Of a stretch of 64,000 bases of DNA, positions 35,301 to 43,618 are shown piece after piece. Positions within the stretch are counted from its first letter, which is position 1, and each line of letters opens with the position of its first letter. The stretch is taken from the NCBI RefSeq assembly GCF_035685805.1, contig NZ_DASSAB010000030.1:124001-188000 (forward strand), given 5' to 3'. Under the pieces are notes generated by a model. That model was not told where the DNA came from and made no database searches. It saw only the letters and a program-made list of their open reading frames with translations. A program made the translations under genes and the position numbers. The stretch is from Dyella_A sp035685805. Lineage in GTDB: Bacteria > Pseudomonadota > Gammaproteobacteria > Xanthomonadales > Rhodanobacteraceae.

Positions 35301-35774
35301 GCGGCCGCCCAGTTCGGTTTCGAGAGCAACGACAGCCTGCGCGCGCGGCGGCTGTTCGACGCCCTGCTCAAGCGCCAGGCGGTGATCAACCACGCCGACC
35401 GCGAAGGCAAGACTCCGCTGCTGCTGCTGCTCGGTGCGCAGTTGCGCCCGGGCAGCCAGTGCGATGCCACCCACATCGGCGCGCTGGTACCGGTGCTGCT
35501 GGATGCCGGTGCCCGGCTTGAACATGCCGACCAGCGTGGCGTGACCGCGCTGCATGCGTGTGCCATGCATGCGCTGCTGCCGCCGGCCCGGGTGCTGCTG
35601 GCGCGCGGGGCCGACCGCAATGCGGTCGACGGCTTCGGACGCACAGCCGCCGACGTGGCACGGCATCTGGGCTATGTCGACATCGCGCACGAGCTGGCCG
35701 CCCGCGGCGGCGCCGGCGGCAACATCCCGAGCGTGCGCCAGACCCTGCGCCAGCCGTCCCAACCGGCCGAGTAA
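32355..35774 (+). CDS. Large membrane-anchored ankyrin repeat protein
   Basis: The 1139-residue protein has about six hydrophobic helices in the first 220 residues, then a long cytoplasmic or periplasmic array of ankyrin repeats up to the C-terminus. I count about 22 recognisable repeats. Good examples are DAEGNTPLHGAVLSEEPIVA, DARQRTPLHLAAAQGRIALL and DQRGVTALHACAMHALLPPA; several others are degenerate. Ankyrin arrays are protein-binding scaffolds, and the partner is unknown. ATG 32355 (MTPPKPRRRPPP) is chosen over an upstream ATG at 32331. TATACT (32342-32347) sits only seven bases before it, so the message could be nearly leaderless. It is convergent with the Kef-type gene, with a small hairpin at 35779-35800 between. 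Confidence 0.88.
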   Translation: MTPPKPRRRPPPLLQALAWFVPGWVAVAIAAASTHPLVLIPLLAANALTMAAVCHAIGFDPEPRFGRTVLRRGAAHLVMFSTYVAVVFVLIAWPMLRLSQAPSLSAALLLAAALVIALSLLWRLWPAFGLVFVWDDAYPTQSDGSWIFTATARSIAFGRHLSREERFFSHFLPAALALLVLAFLALALTGLYGVLPSEMRTAALLVYGVLLLPLGCLVIANRTLRALLCERHRPRMGNPAEPAITRTPPPLTEAERTAGTPEQAAALLAAIREADVERALALVEAGADPNTAPPGDDRDQRPALLLAALLPDTRLLRALIARGADVNRASGGLTALLAATRDSLSGRAEAVMTLISNGANPLVADAEGNTPLHGAVLSEEPIVAAMLLDAGAPLNALNHAGLTPLAVACRAANWPLAKFLLERGAKTQLADAEPALVAAASLADDDPQGIRLLLKHRAAINALDKRGRSALMTAAAEGHEEIARALRSAGADVNLADRNGSTALMEAARAGAVEIVQLLAQAEPDPHARDQHGRDALTLACQSPHAHADTVRALLGLGADPAAPGGDGRNALDHAAAAGRWDLVALLDPDTPLPANLSMETLAEGEDTPGHLLDALRFGHWAVVSTFVQRVREWPQADLARLYIELSAPGLGAARRWVLEHGLPVEARLAPADEDQTQGPRLFDALLERLPDATEALEDLMQAGASPAGAGLLAKALLHLDDQVQSAALPLALLERGADPFGTDARQRTPLHLAAAQGRIALLQALLQRGCNPNVRDGAGRTPLFAALESGPGALDAVRALVAHGADPEASDAHGETPLGLAMEHPELKHWLDWGHWPRAGRALRGEDLPAAAAAGATLAVQRLLELGFAVDTRDGQGASALLHACGAGHREVARHLLDAGADVTLTAQSGMTALAAAVAARREALVALLIERGAEIDQRLPGETTALMVAAAMGFPDIVEQLLAAGADVNTTDARGRSALHAAAQFGFESNDSLRARRLFDALLKRQAVINHADREGKTPLLLLLGAQLRPGSQCDATHIGALVPVLLDAGARLEHADQRGVTALHACAMHALLPPARVLLARGADRNAVDGFGRTAADVARHLGYVDIAHELAARGGAGGNIPSVRQTLRQPSQPAE

Positions 35775-35859
35775 ACGGCGCGGCCGCGGGCACGGCCGCG
35801 TCGATCGGAGCACAGGATCGAGCCGCGCGGGCGCCGGCGGACCGGCCTGCCGCGTCCGC

Positions 35860-37695
35860 TCAGTCGGGGTCGGGCACGCTCACGGGAGCGGCGGTCAGAC
35901 GTTCGCGTTCGGCTTCCGGCTGCATGTCGGCATCGAGCAGTTTCTGCAGGTCGCTCAGGGCCTCGATCGAGGTCTGCACCAGCCGTGTCTCGTCGTCGTA
36001 CACCAGGTACTGGGTGCGCAGCAGTTTCTCGTCGTGGCGGCGGAAACGCTCCACCCGGTCCACCGCCTGCTCGTGCGCCATGCCCAGCGCCTCGAGTGTC
36101 TTGCGCGTCATCTTCAGGCTGGAGTGAAAGGTCTCGCGTACCGGCTCGTCCACGCCCAGGTCCATCAGCCGGAACGCGTGCTGACGGTTGCGCGCCCGGG
36201 CCACCAGCTTGAGGTGCGGAAACTGCCGCCGCACCAGCCGCGCGATGCGCAGGTTGGCCTGCGGGTCGTCGGTGGCCAGCACGAACACCTCGGCCTTGTC
36301 CGCCTGCGCCGCGCGCAGCAGGTCCGGGCGCGCCGGATCGCCGAAGAACAGCGACGTATTGGAGAAGCGGCGCAGCGTGTCCATCTGCTCCACCGACGAC
36401 TCCAGCGCAACGAACGGGATGTTCTGCGCGCGCAGCATGCGGCCCACGATCTGCCCGACCCGGCCGAAGCCGGCGATGATCACGCGCGGCGGCGCGTCCG
36501 GGGTGATGGTGTCGTACTCCCGCTCGGGGCTCTTCGCCTGCACGTCGAGCAGCTTCGCCGCCAGCACCACCAGCACGGGCGTAAGCGCCATCGACAAGGT
36601 GATCGCCAGCACCAGCACGCCGTGCACGGTGGCGTTCACCAACTGCTGCTCGCCGGCCTGTTTCAGCACCACGAACGCAAATTCGCCGCCGCACGCCAGC
36701 AGCACCGCCAGGCGCAGCGCATCGTTGCCGTCGAGCCCGCCGAGCGTGCGCCCCAGCGGCCACAGCAGCGCGCCCTTCAGCAGCAGCAGGCCGAGCACCA
36801 GGCCGAGCACCAGCCACGGCTGGTGCAGCAGCAGGGTCAGGTCCATCGACATGCCCACGCTGATGAAGAACAGCCCGAGCAACAGTCCCTTGAACGGTTC
36901 CAGATGCGATTCCAGCTCGTGCCGGTATTCCGAGTCGGCCAGCAGCACGCCGGCCAGGAACGCGCCGAGCGTGGAGGACACGCCGACCCGCTCCATCAGC
37001 CAGGCGGTACCCATCACCACCAGCAACGCGGTAGCGGTGGAGACCTCCACTGCATTGGCCTTGGCGACGAAGCGGAACACCGGCCGCAGCAGGTAGCGTC
37101 CGCCCACCATCACCACCACGATCGCCCCGACCGTGCGCGCGATCCCCATCAGGTCCACGCCGTGGCGGCTGGAGGAAGTGGCAAGCAGCGGCACCATCGC
37201 GATCAGCGGAATCGCCGCCAGATCCTGGAACAGCAGGATCGAGAACGCCTGACGGCCATACGCCGTGCCGGCCTCCTTGCGCTCGGCCAGGATCTGCAGG
37301 CCGAAGGCGGTCGAGGAAAGCGCCAGGCTGCCGCCGACGATGGTGGCGGCCTTGCCGGTGAGACCGAACAGCACGTAGGCCACGCCGCCGATCGCCAGCG
37401 CGCTGGTCAGCACCTGCAGTGCACCGGTACCAAACACCGAGCGGCGCATCACCCACAAACGCTGCGGCGACAGCTCCAGCCCGATCACAAACAGCATCAG
37501 CACCACGCCGAACTCGGAGATCGCAGCGACACCCACCGTGTCGCTCACCAGCCCCAGCAGCTGCGGGCCGATCACCACGCCGGCGCCCAGGTAGCCCAGC
37601 ACCGAGCCCAGCCGGAAGCGCTTGGTCAACGGCACGGCGATCACCGTCGCCAGCAGGAACACCAGCGCGGTCTGCAGGAAATGGTGGCTGTCCAC
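35860..37695 (-). CDS. Kef-type glutathione-regulated potassium efflux protein
   Basis: The 611-residue protein combines a CPA2 cation/proton antiporter membrane domain (about 1-385, about 12 helices) with a C-terminal RCK/TrkA-N nucleotide-binding domain (about 400-520). The antiporter motifs GVVIGPQLLGLV, ELSPQRLWVMRRSVFG, SSTAFGLQIL and FLAGVLLADSEYRHELE are visible, as is the Rossmann start VIIAGFGRVGQIVGRML. It matches KefB/KefC, which release K+ in exchange for H+ when electrophiles form glutathione adducts. The C-terminal tail (about 90 residues) is acidic and helical. I cannot separate KefB from KefC, so no symbol is given. No KefF/KefG ancillary gene lies beside it. Confidence 0.92.
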   Translation of the reverse strand: MDSHHFLQTALVFLLATVIAVPLTKRFRLGSVLGYLGAGVVIGPQLLGLVSDTVGVAAISEFGVVLMLFVIGLELSPQRLWVMRRSVFGTGALQVLTSALAIGGVAYVLFGLTGKAATIVGGSLALSSTAFGLQILAERKEAGTAYGRQAFSILLFQDLAAIPLIAMVPLLATSSSRHGVDLMGIARTVGAIVVVMVGGRYLLRPVFRFVAKANAVEVSTATALLVVMGTAWLMERVGVSSTLGAFLAGVLLADSEYRHELESHLEPFKGLLLGLFFISVGMSMDLTLLLHQPWLVLGLVLGLLLLKGALLWPLGRTLGGLDGNDALRLAVLLACGGEFAFVVLKQAGEQQLVNATVHGVLVLAITLSMALTPVLVVLAAKLLDVQAKSPEREYDTITPDAPPRVIIAGFGRVGQIVGRMLRAQNIPFVALESSVEQMDTLRRFSNTSLFFGDPARPDLLRAAQADKAEVFVLATDDPQANLRIARLVRRQFPHLKLVARARNRQHAFRLMDLGVDEPVRETFHSSLKMTRKTLEALGMAHEQAVDRVERFRRHDEKLLRTQYLVYDDETRLVQTSIEALSDLQKLLDADMQPEAERERLTAAPVSVPDPD

Positions 37696-37799
37696 GCGCG
37701 GCGCTCTCTGGATGATCGGCGCGATTATGTCACGCAGACCCGGCGCCGCCGTGACCGTGTCCGGTGCCGCGGCGCGGGCAACTGTGGAATCATCGCCGG

Positions 37800-38585
37800 A
37801 TGAAACCAGCCAGCCTGCCCGTTCCGTTTGCCGCCCTTACGCTGACCCTGCTGCTGCCCGCATGCGCCTCGCGTGCGGCGGTGCCGGTATACGGCTACCG
37901 CGTGGTGCACAGCTATCCGCACGACACGGCCGCCTATACCGAGGGCCTGTTCTATCGCGACGGCTACCTGTACGAGAGCACCGGCAACGTGGGCGAGTCC
38001 TCGATCCGCAAGGTCGAGCTCGCCACCGGCCGGGTCCTGCAGCAGCACGACCTGCCGCCGCCGGACTACGGCGAGGGCATCGTGGCGTGGCGCAACACGC
38101 TGATCGAGCTGACCTGGCAGTCGCACAAGGGCTACACCTACGACCTGGACAGCTTCCGTCGCACCGGCAGCTTCAGCTATCCGGGCGAGGGCTGGGCGCT
38201 GACCGCGAACGATCGCCACCTGCTGATGAGCGACGGCACTCCGATCATTCGTGTGCTCGATCCGCAGACCCTGAGCCAGGTTTCCACCCTTCTGGTGACC
38301 GCCGAGGGCAGCCCGGTGAAGAACCTCAACGAGCTCGAATGGGTCAACGGCGAGCTGTATGCCAACGTCTGGCTGACCCAGCGCATTGCGCGGATCGATC
38401 CGGCCAGCGGCGACGTGGTCGGCTGGATCGATCTCGCCGGCCTCGGTCCCGCATCCGGCGAAACCGCCGACCCCACCAACGACGTGCTCAACGGCATCGC
38501 GTGGGATGGCGAAGGCAAGCGCCTGTTCGTCACCGGCAAGCGCTGGCCGAAGATCTACGAGATCGAGCTCGTTCCACCGAAGTGA
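37800..38585 (+). CDS. Glutaminyl-peptide cyclotransferase (glutamine cyclotransferase family) lipoprotein
   Basis: The 261-residue protein has a lipoprotein signal (MKPASLP, hydrophobic stretch, lipobox LPAC), so it is exported and lipid-anchored. The mature part is the five-bladed beta-propeller of the plant-type glutaminyl cyclases, which form N-terminal pyroglutamate. Visible motifs include YPHDTAAYTEGLFYRDGYLYESTG, LTWQSHKGYTYD, NLNELEWVNGELYANVW and NDVLNGIAWDGEGKRLFVTGKRWPK, given here in short pieces. ATG 37800 is chosen over 37764 because the lipoprotein signal begins there. It is divergent from the Kef gene and convergent with the halogenase at 38673. Confidence 0.9.
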   Translation: MKPASLPVPFAALTLTLLLPACASRAAVPVYGYRVVHSYPHDTAAYTEGLFYRDGYLYESTGNVGESSIRKVELATGRVLQQHDLPPPDYGEGIVAWRNTLIELTWQSHKGYTYDLDSFRRTGSFSYPGEGWALTANDRHLLMSDGTPIIRVLDPQTLSQVSTLLVTAEGSPVKNLNELEWVNGELYANVWLTQRIARIDPASGDVVGWIDLAGLGPASGETADPTNDVLNGIAWDGEGKRLFVTGKRWPKIYEIELVPPK

Positions 38586-38672
38586 TCGCGCCCGCTCGCA
38601 GGCCGGGCGCCTGCCGGTGGCTCGAAACAGCCCGGGGCATCCGGCCCGGCATGCGCTGCGTCTAGGGGCAGG

Positions 38673-40205
38673 TCAGACGGCGGCCGCGGCCGCCGCGTCT
38701 TTCATCGGGCAGTAGCTGCGGATGTAGTCCATGTGCGTGGGCAGCCGCGACACCGTGCTTTCCACGTGCCGGCGGATGCCTTCGAGGAAGTGGTTCAACT
38801 CGTCGTCGCCCATCAGGTCCGGCGCCGGGTGGCGCTGGCGCGGCGTAAGCCCCTGGCCCAGCATCACCTGCACCCAGGAGTTCTCGGCGAACAGCTCGTT
38901 GGGGATGCGGAACACGCGGCCGGTTTCGGCAAACAGATCGATGCGATGGCGCAGCGACGGCGGCAGTTCCATCGCGGCGCAGTCGCGCCAGTACGGCGTG
39001 TCGCGGCGGTTGCTGACCGCGTAATGCAGGATCACGAAATCGCGGATGTGCACGATCTCGCTCTGCACCTGCGCGTTGTATTCGTCGATGTCGACCTGGT
39101 TGATCACGTGCGGGAACGACTGCAGCAGTCGTGTGATGCCGCGCTGGATCAAGTGGATGCTGGTGGACTCCAGCGGCTCCAGGAAACCGCTGGCCAGCCC
39201 CAGCGACACGCAGTTGCGCTCCCACGCCTTCACCCGCTGGCCGGGGCGGAAACGGATCACCCGCGGCTCGGTGCGCTGCGCGCCCTCGATGCTGCCGAGC
39301 AGGGTCGCCCGCGCGCTGGCCTCATCGGTGTGCCGGCTGGAGAACACGATGCCGTTGCCCACCCGATGCTGCAGCGGAATGCGCCACTGCCAGCCGGCGT
39401 CGCGCGCACTGCAGCGCACGTAGGGCACCGCCGGGCGCAACGACTCGGTCTGCACCGCGATGGCGGTGTCGTTGAACAGCCACTGCGACCAGTCCTCGAA
39501 GCCCACGCCAAGCGTCTGGCCGATCAGCAGCGCGCGGAAGCCGGTGCAGTCGATGAACAGGTCGCCCTCGATGCGGCTGCCGTCGGCCATCACCACCGCG
39601 GCGATATCGCCGTTGGCGGCCAGCGCCACCTCGCCGATGCGTCCTTCCACCCGGCGTACGCCATAGCCCTCGCTGAAGCGGCGCAGGAAGCGCGCGTACA
39701 GCCCCGAGTCGAGGTGGAAGGCGTAGTTGATGCCGCCGTTGGGCAGGTGCGCAAAGCGGTTCTCCTGCGCCGCGCGCAGTTCCAGGCAGTACTCGCCGTA
39801 GTCGCGCGCCAGGCCGCGCTCGCGACCCTTCAGCCAGAAATGCTGGAAGCCAGCGGTCCAGTGATCCTTGCCGGTGGTGCCGAAGGAATGGATGTAGTCC
39901 TCGCCCACGTCGCGCCAGCCGTCGAAGGCGATCCCGAGCTTCATGGTAGCGTTGGTGGCCGCCATCACTTCCTGTTCGTTGATGTCGAGCAGGCGATGGA
40001 AGGTCACCAGGGTGGGAATGGTCGCCTCGCCCACGCCGACCGTGCCGATCTCCTCCGACTCGATCAGCGTGATGTCCAGCACCTTGCCCAGCGTGCGCGA
40101 GAGCGCGGCGGCGGCCATCCAGCCGGCGGTGCCGCCGCCGGCGATCACCACGCGGCGGACCGGCGGGCGTTCGGTGGCGGAGGCGGCTTCGGAAGCGTGA
40201 TTCAT
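38673..40205 (-). CDS. Flavin-dependent tryptophan halogenase family protein (operon copy 2)
   Basis: The 510-residue protein shows the tryptophan-halogenase fold: the FAD motif GGGTAGWMAA (23-32), the conserved GVGEATIP loop, the Lys expected to form the chloramine intermediate (Lys89 in TNATMKLGIAFDGW) and the WxWxIP motif as WQWRIP. It ends ALRHRID-type helices and an Ala-rich tail. As the last gene of the TonB receptor-halogenase-SapC-cupin operon it belongs to the group of halogenase homologues found with TonB receptors in Xanthomonadales and Caulobacterales. In that group, halogenation of a substrate has mostly not been shown. No flavin reductase is nearby. Confidence 0.9.
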   Translation of the reverse strand: MNHASEAASATERPPVRRVVIAGGGTAGWMAAAALSRTLGKVLDITLIESEEIGTVGVGEATIPTLVTFHRLLDINEQEVMAATNATMKLGIAFDGWRDVGEDYIHSFGTTGKDHWTAGFQHFWLKGRERGLARDYGEYCLELRAAQENRFAHLPNGGINYAFHLDSGLYARFLRRFSEGYGVRRVEGRIGEVALAANGDIAAVVMADGSRIEGDLFIDCTGFRALLIGQTLGVGFEDWSQWLFNDTAIAVQTESLRPAVPYVRCSARDAGWQWRIPLQHRVGNGIVFSSRHTDEASARATLLGSIEGAQRTEPRVIRFRPGQRVKAWERNCVSLGLASGFLEPLESTSIHLIQRGITRLLQSFPHVINQVDIDEYNAQVQSEIVHIRDFVILHYAVSNRRDTPYWRDCAAMELPPSLRHRIDLFAETGRVFRIPNELFAENSWVQVMLGQGLTPRQRHPAPDLMGDDELNHFLEGIRRHVESTVSRLPTHMDYIRSYCPMKDAAAAAAV

Positions 40206-40232
40206 GGGCGGCTCGTCGATCAGCAGTTCGGG

Positions 40233-41249
40233 TCAGCGGTTGAGGCGTTGCAGCAGTCGCGCGCGCAGGTCGCGGGCGCGGTTTTCATCGATCGGTCCAA
40301 GCACGCGCCGCGCCGCTTCGGGGATGTGGCCCACGGTCGCCTCGCCCGGCTCGAATACGTAGTGGCGAAAGATTTCCTGCCAGGTGCGGCGCTGCTCCGG
40401 CGGCAGCTCGCGGATGCTCATCAATGCCAGCATCAGCGCGTTCATCGGCGTGTCCATGTAGGCGGGCACGTCGCGCCACCAGTAGTTCACCAGCACGTTG
40501 AACGCCTCCAGCGCCTCGATGTGGTGCCACCACATGCTGGGGATGAACAGCGCATCGCCCGGCGCCAGCTCGGCCACCTGTGCATGCCCCATCGCCTCGG
40601 CGAAGCGCGGGAAGCGCGCCAGGTCCGGCTGGTGGAAATCGACCAGGCTGATCGCCTGCCCGGCCGGGGTGAAATCCAGCGGGCCGATGTAGAGGTTGGC
40701 CAGCTGCCCGGGCGGGAACAGCGTGAAACGCCGGCGCCCGGCAACCACGCAGGCGAGGTTGTCCGGCAGATCCTGGTGGGCGGCCACGCGGGTGCGGTTA
40801 CCGATCCAGATGCTGGCCAGCACCTGCTGGCGGTCGTCCAGGTTCAGCGGGTTTTCCTGGCGGAAGCCCGGCAGGTAGGTGTCCAGCGTAGTCGAGCCGA
40901 CATAGATCGCCGGTGCGTCGGCGTCGTCGGCGCGCTTGCCGAGCGTGTCCAGCACCGCCGCCAGCGGCACCCGCTGCGGGGCGAAGTTGAAGCCGGTGAG
41001 ATCTTCGTTGTAGAAGAACCGGCCGCCCATCTCCGGCGGCGCCACCTGCGCCACCACCGGCGCCTGGCGCGGGTCGAAGCGACGCAGGTAATCGATGCTC
41101 TCGGCGGCCGAGCGGCGGCTCGCCTGCACCATCGGCCAATCGGCGACCAGATCGCGCAGCAACAGCGGCCGAGTCGAGCGCAGTACCGCCTCCGGCAGCG
41201 CCTGCGGATCGAGTCCGCGCAGCTCCTCGACCGGCGCTGCCTCAAGCAT
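40233..41249 (-). CDS. Cupin-like (JmjC/cupin_8) Fe(II)/2-oxoglutarate-type protein
   Basis: The 338-residue protein resembles the cupin_8/JmjC-like hydroxylases. The metal triad is visible as His158 and Asp160 in RVAAHQDLPDN and a His at 242 or 243 in SMWWHHIEAL. RRRFTLFPPGQLANLYIGP is the usual strand with the 2-oxoglutarate-binding environment. Related enzymes hydroxylate amino-acid side chains in proteins. It starts inside the sapC stop (8-base overlap) and is followed 27 bases later by the second halogenase gene. Substrate unknown; its constant company with TonB receptors suggests action on an imported compound or on the receptor system itself. Confidence 0.88.
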   Translation of the reverse strand: MLEAAPVEELRGLDPQALPEAVLRSTRPLLLRDLVADWPMVQASRRSAAESIDYLRRFDPRQAPVVAQVAPPEMGGRFFYNEDLTGFNFAPQRVPLAAVLDTLGKRADDADAPAIYVGSTTLDTYLPGFRQENPLNLDDRQQVLASIWIGNRTRVAAHQDLPDNLACVVAGRRRFTLFPPGQLANLYIGPLDFTPAGQAISLVDFHQPDLARFPRFAEAMGHAQVAELAPGDALFIPSMWWHHIEALEAFNVLVNYWWRDVPAYMDTPMNALMLALMSIRELPPEQRRTWQEIFRHYVFEPGEATVGHIPEAARRVLGPIDENRARDLRARLLQRLNR

Positions 41250-41946
41250 GTCGCGGTGCGCGCAGTGCGCGCTCGATGAGGTCGCGGAAGCACGAGAGCG
41301 AGGCGATGATCATGTAGATCGGCTCCAGCTGCCCCGCCGCGGCGAGCGCGCCGAGCGCCTCGCCGTCCAGCGCGCGCAGGCGCTCTTCGTTGAGGGTGTA
41401 GTAGCCGGCCAGCCTGCTCTGGCTGCCGTCGGCCAACTGCACGTCGAGCACGAACGATTCGAGCAGGTCGCGCGCCAGCAGTGCCTGGACGAAGGCCGGC
41501 GTGGCCTGCAGTCCCTCGTGCAGCGCCAGCAGCACCGAATTGACCTGCTCGAGGTAGTCGGTGGTGCCACCGTGCTCGCGGAACACGCTCTGGCCGGTAC
41601 CGGCGCGCACGCGGGGATGGTCGAGGTCGACGTGGATCACCGGCTCGCCGTCGGCCATGCCGATCAGGAACGGCTGGCGCTGCACTGCCAGCGGCACGTA
41701 GTGCGCGTCCCAGCGGTCGCCGTCGAGGAACAGGTTCTGCTCCGGGGCGAGACCGAACAGCGCCACTGGCTGGAAGCCGCCGTGCGCATCCTTCTGGAAC
41801 ACGATCGGGTAGTGCGCCTGCACCTGGCGGAACTCCGCCGGAAAGGTCAGCGCGGCCATCATCGCGTCGCCGAACGCCGCGCCGTGCGTGGTTTCCACGC
41901 GCAGGTCGCGGTGGTCGATGTTGTTGAGCAGCACGGGTCGGGTCAT
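41242..41946 (-). CDS. SapC family protein
   Basis: The 234-residue protein matches the SapC family, named after an S-layer-associated gene of Campylobacter, and typical of TonB receptor clusters. Conserved stretches are LTFPAEFRQVQAHYPIVFQK, FLDGDRWDAHYVPLAVQRQP, the central ALHEGLQATPAFVQALLARD and GYYTLNEERLRALDGEALGA. No signal peptide or membrane helix is seen, so it should be cytoplasmic. The function is unknown. It lies nine bases after the first halogenase gene and overlaps the cupin gene by eight bases, so it is co-translated with both. Confidence 0.9.
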   Translation of the reverse strand: MTRPVLLNNIDHRDLRVETTHGAAFGDAMMAALTFPAEFRQVQAHYPIVFQKDAHGGFQPVALFGLAPEQNLFLDGDRWDAHYVPLAVQRQPFLIGMADGEPVIHVDLDHPRVRAGTGQSVFREHGGTTDYLEQVNSVLLALHEGLQATPAFVQALLARDLLESFVLDVQLADGSQSRLAGYYTLNEERLRALDGEALGALAAAGQLEPIYMIIASLSCFRDLIERALRAPRHA

Positions 41947-41955
41947 GGAGAAAAC

Positions 41956-43503
41956 CTAGATGCGGGGCAGGCCGCGCGTGGTGACATGGTCGATCAGCGC
42001 GCGATGGGTCGGTAGCGCCCGCATCATCCGCCGGGTCAGCTCGGCAGCCTCGCGGAAATGATTTTCGGCGCCACGCCGTACCGCATCGGTGTCGCGCCCC
42101 GGACGCAGCTGCGGACGGAAACCCATGCCGTAGAGGATGTAATGGTAGCTGGCCGAGGGGAACACCTCGTCCACCCGCACCAGGTCGTAGCGCGACGGCG
42201 GCTGGTGGCGCCACAGCTGCAACAGCTCGCGCAGCGACTCCGGGGTCGACGCCGCGGCGCGATGGTCGCGCCAGTAGTCGTCGTTGCGTTGCGAAAGCAC
42301 GTAGTGCAGCTTGAGGAAATCGATCACCCGCGCCCAGCGGTAGGCAAAGGCATCGTTGTAGCGACGGGCGACCAGATCCATGTCGGTGCGGGTGACCGGC
42401 AGCTGGTCGGCCAGCGCCGCCGCGCCCAGTTCCACCAGCGCCAGCGACGAGGCCTCCAGCGGCTCGACGAAGCCCACCGACAGTCCAATCGCCACGCAGT
42501 TGCGGTGCCACGACTGGCATCGGTAGCCGGGCTCGAAGGCGATCCGGTGCGGCGCGCCCAAAGCGTCGCGCCCGGGTCCGCCGGTAGCACGTATGTACCC
42601 GAACAGCGCCTCTTCGGCCTGCTCGTCGCTGGCGTGCGCGCTGGAATACACGTGGCCCACGCCGCGCCGGGCCCACAGGCCGATGTCCCACACCCAGCCG
42701 TGCGGCAGCGCGGTGGAGACGGTCTGGCTGGCGATCGGCGTATCCGGTGCTGGATATGGCACCTGCACCGCGACGGCGCGGTCGTTGAAAAGCACCCCGC
42801 GCACGTCGACGCGCTCGATGCCGAAGTGCTGGCCCAAGAGCAGCGAGCGCGCACCGGTGCAATCGACGAACAGATCGCCGGCAAGCTCGCCGTGTTCGCG
42901 CGTGAGCAGCGCGGCAATGTCGCCGTTCTCCTGCGCGCGCACGCCGAGCATGTGATCGGAAAGATGCCGAACCCCCAGACGCTCCACGCAGTGACGGCGC
43001 AGGAACGCGCCGAACTTGCCGGCGTCCAGGTGATAGGCGTAATTGGCCACGGCCGCGTATTCGGGCGTGGCGAACTGCTTGGGGCCGAGCCCGGCCGCGC
43101 ACAGATGCGGCTGGAAACTGGTCAGCTCGGCATACGGCACCTGTGCCGAGTGCAGCCAGCCGGCCACCAGGTCCGCATCCAGAAAACCCTGCGGCAGCAC
43201 GAACGGATGGGTGTAGGCGTCGCCGTCGCTGCCATCCACCCAGCCGACAAAGCGCGAGCCCTGCTTGAAAGTGGCATCGCATTCGCGCACGAAGTCCGAT
43301 TCGCTCACGCCGATGCGCCGCAACGTGTCGCGCATGGTCGGCCAGGTGCCCTCGCCCACGCCCACGGTGGGCACGTCGGGCGACTCCAGCACGGTGACCG
43401 TCACGCCGCTTGCCGGGCCATGGGTGGCGGCCAGCACGCCCGCGGCCAGCCAGCCGGCCGAGCCGCCGCCGACAATCACGATCCGCTTGACCGCCTCATC
43501 CAC
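41956..43503 (-). CDS. Flavin-dependent tryptophan halogenase family protein (operon copy 1), variant motif
   Basis: The 515-residue protein uses a GTG start (VDEAVKRIVIVGGGSAGW) with GAGGAA nine bases upstream. It has the FAD motif GGGSAG (12-17), the GVGEGTWP loop and the probable catalytic Lys80 (DATFKQGSRFVGW). Where active halogenases carry WxWxIP it reads WVWDIG, with Gly in place of Pro, so halogenation activity is doubtful. Other halogenase blocks (LFVDCTGARSLLLGQ, GLSVGFVEPLEASSL) are normal. It follows the TonB receptor gene by 115 bases containing a GC hairpin. The protein is only a distant paralogue of the one at 38673. Confidence 0.88.
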   Translation of the reverse strand: MDEAVKRIVIVGGGSAGWLAAGVLAATHGPASGVTVTVLESPDVPTVGVGEGTWPTMRDTLRRIGVSESDFVRECDATFKQGSRFVGWVDGSDGDAYTHPFVLPQGFLDADLVAGWLHSAQVPYAELTSFQPHLCAAGLGPKQFATPEYAAVANYAYHLDAGKFGAFLRRHCVERLGVRHLSDHMLGVRAQENGDIAALLTREHGELAGDLFVDCTGARSLLLGQHFGIERVDVRGVLFNDRAVAVQVPYPAPDTPIASQTVSTALPHGWVWDIGLWARRGVGHVYSSAHASDEQAEEALFGYIRATGGPGRDALGAPHRIAFEPGYRCQSWHRNCVAIGLSVGFVEPLEASSLALVELGAAALADQLPVTRTDMDLVARRYNDAFAYRWARVIDFLKLHYVLSQRNDDYWRDHRAAASTPESLRELLQLWRHQPPSRYDLVRVDEVFPSASYHYILYGMGFRPQLRPGRDTDAVRRGAENHFREAAELTRRMMRALPTHRALIDHVTTRGLPRI

Positions 43504-43541
43504 TGCAAGAATTTCCTCGTGCTGCCCTGCCCTACAACGCA

Positions 43542-43568
43542 GCGGGCCGCCAAGCATCGGCGGCCCGC
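43542..43568 (-). other. GC hairpin between the TonB receptor gene and the first halogenase gene
   Basis: Ten-base arms gcgggccgcc and ggcggcccgc pair around a 7-nt loop, 51 bases after the receptor stop. There is no T-run. A hairpin here would let the receptor be made in excess over the downstream enzymes, by partial termination or by 3' protection of the receptor message. Confidence 0.6.
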
Positions 43569-43618
43569 CTCGTGCGAACCCGTGCAGCGGCTGGCGCCGC
43601 CGCACGGTCGAGGTGACA

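Noticed and set aside
35779..35800. 8-bp hairpin between the ankyrin and Kef genes as a terminator
   Set aside because: Short stem, no T-run on either side; mentioned in the ankyrin entry only.
32838..35813. A 991-codon minus-strand open frame opposite the ankyrin gene
   Set aside because: It reads as a Gln/Arg/His-rich shadow of the repeats on the other strand.
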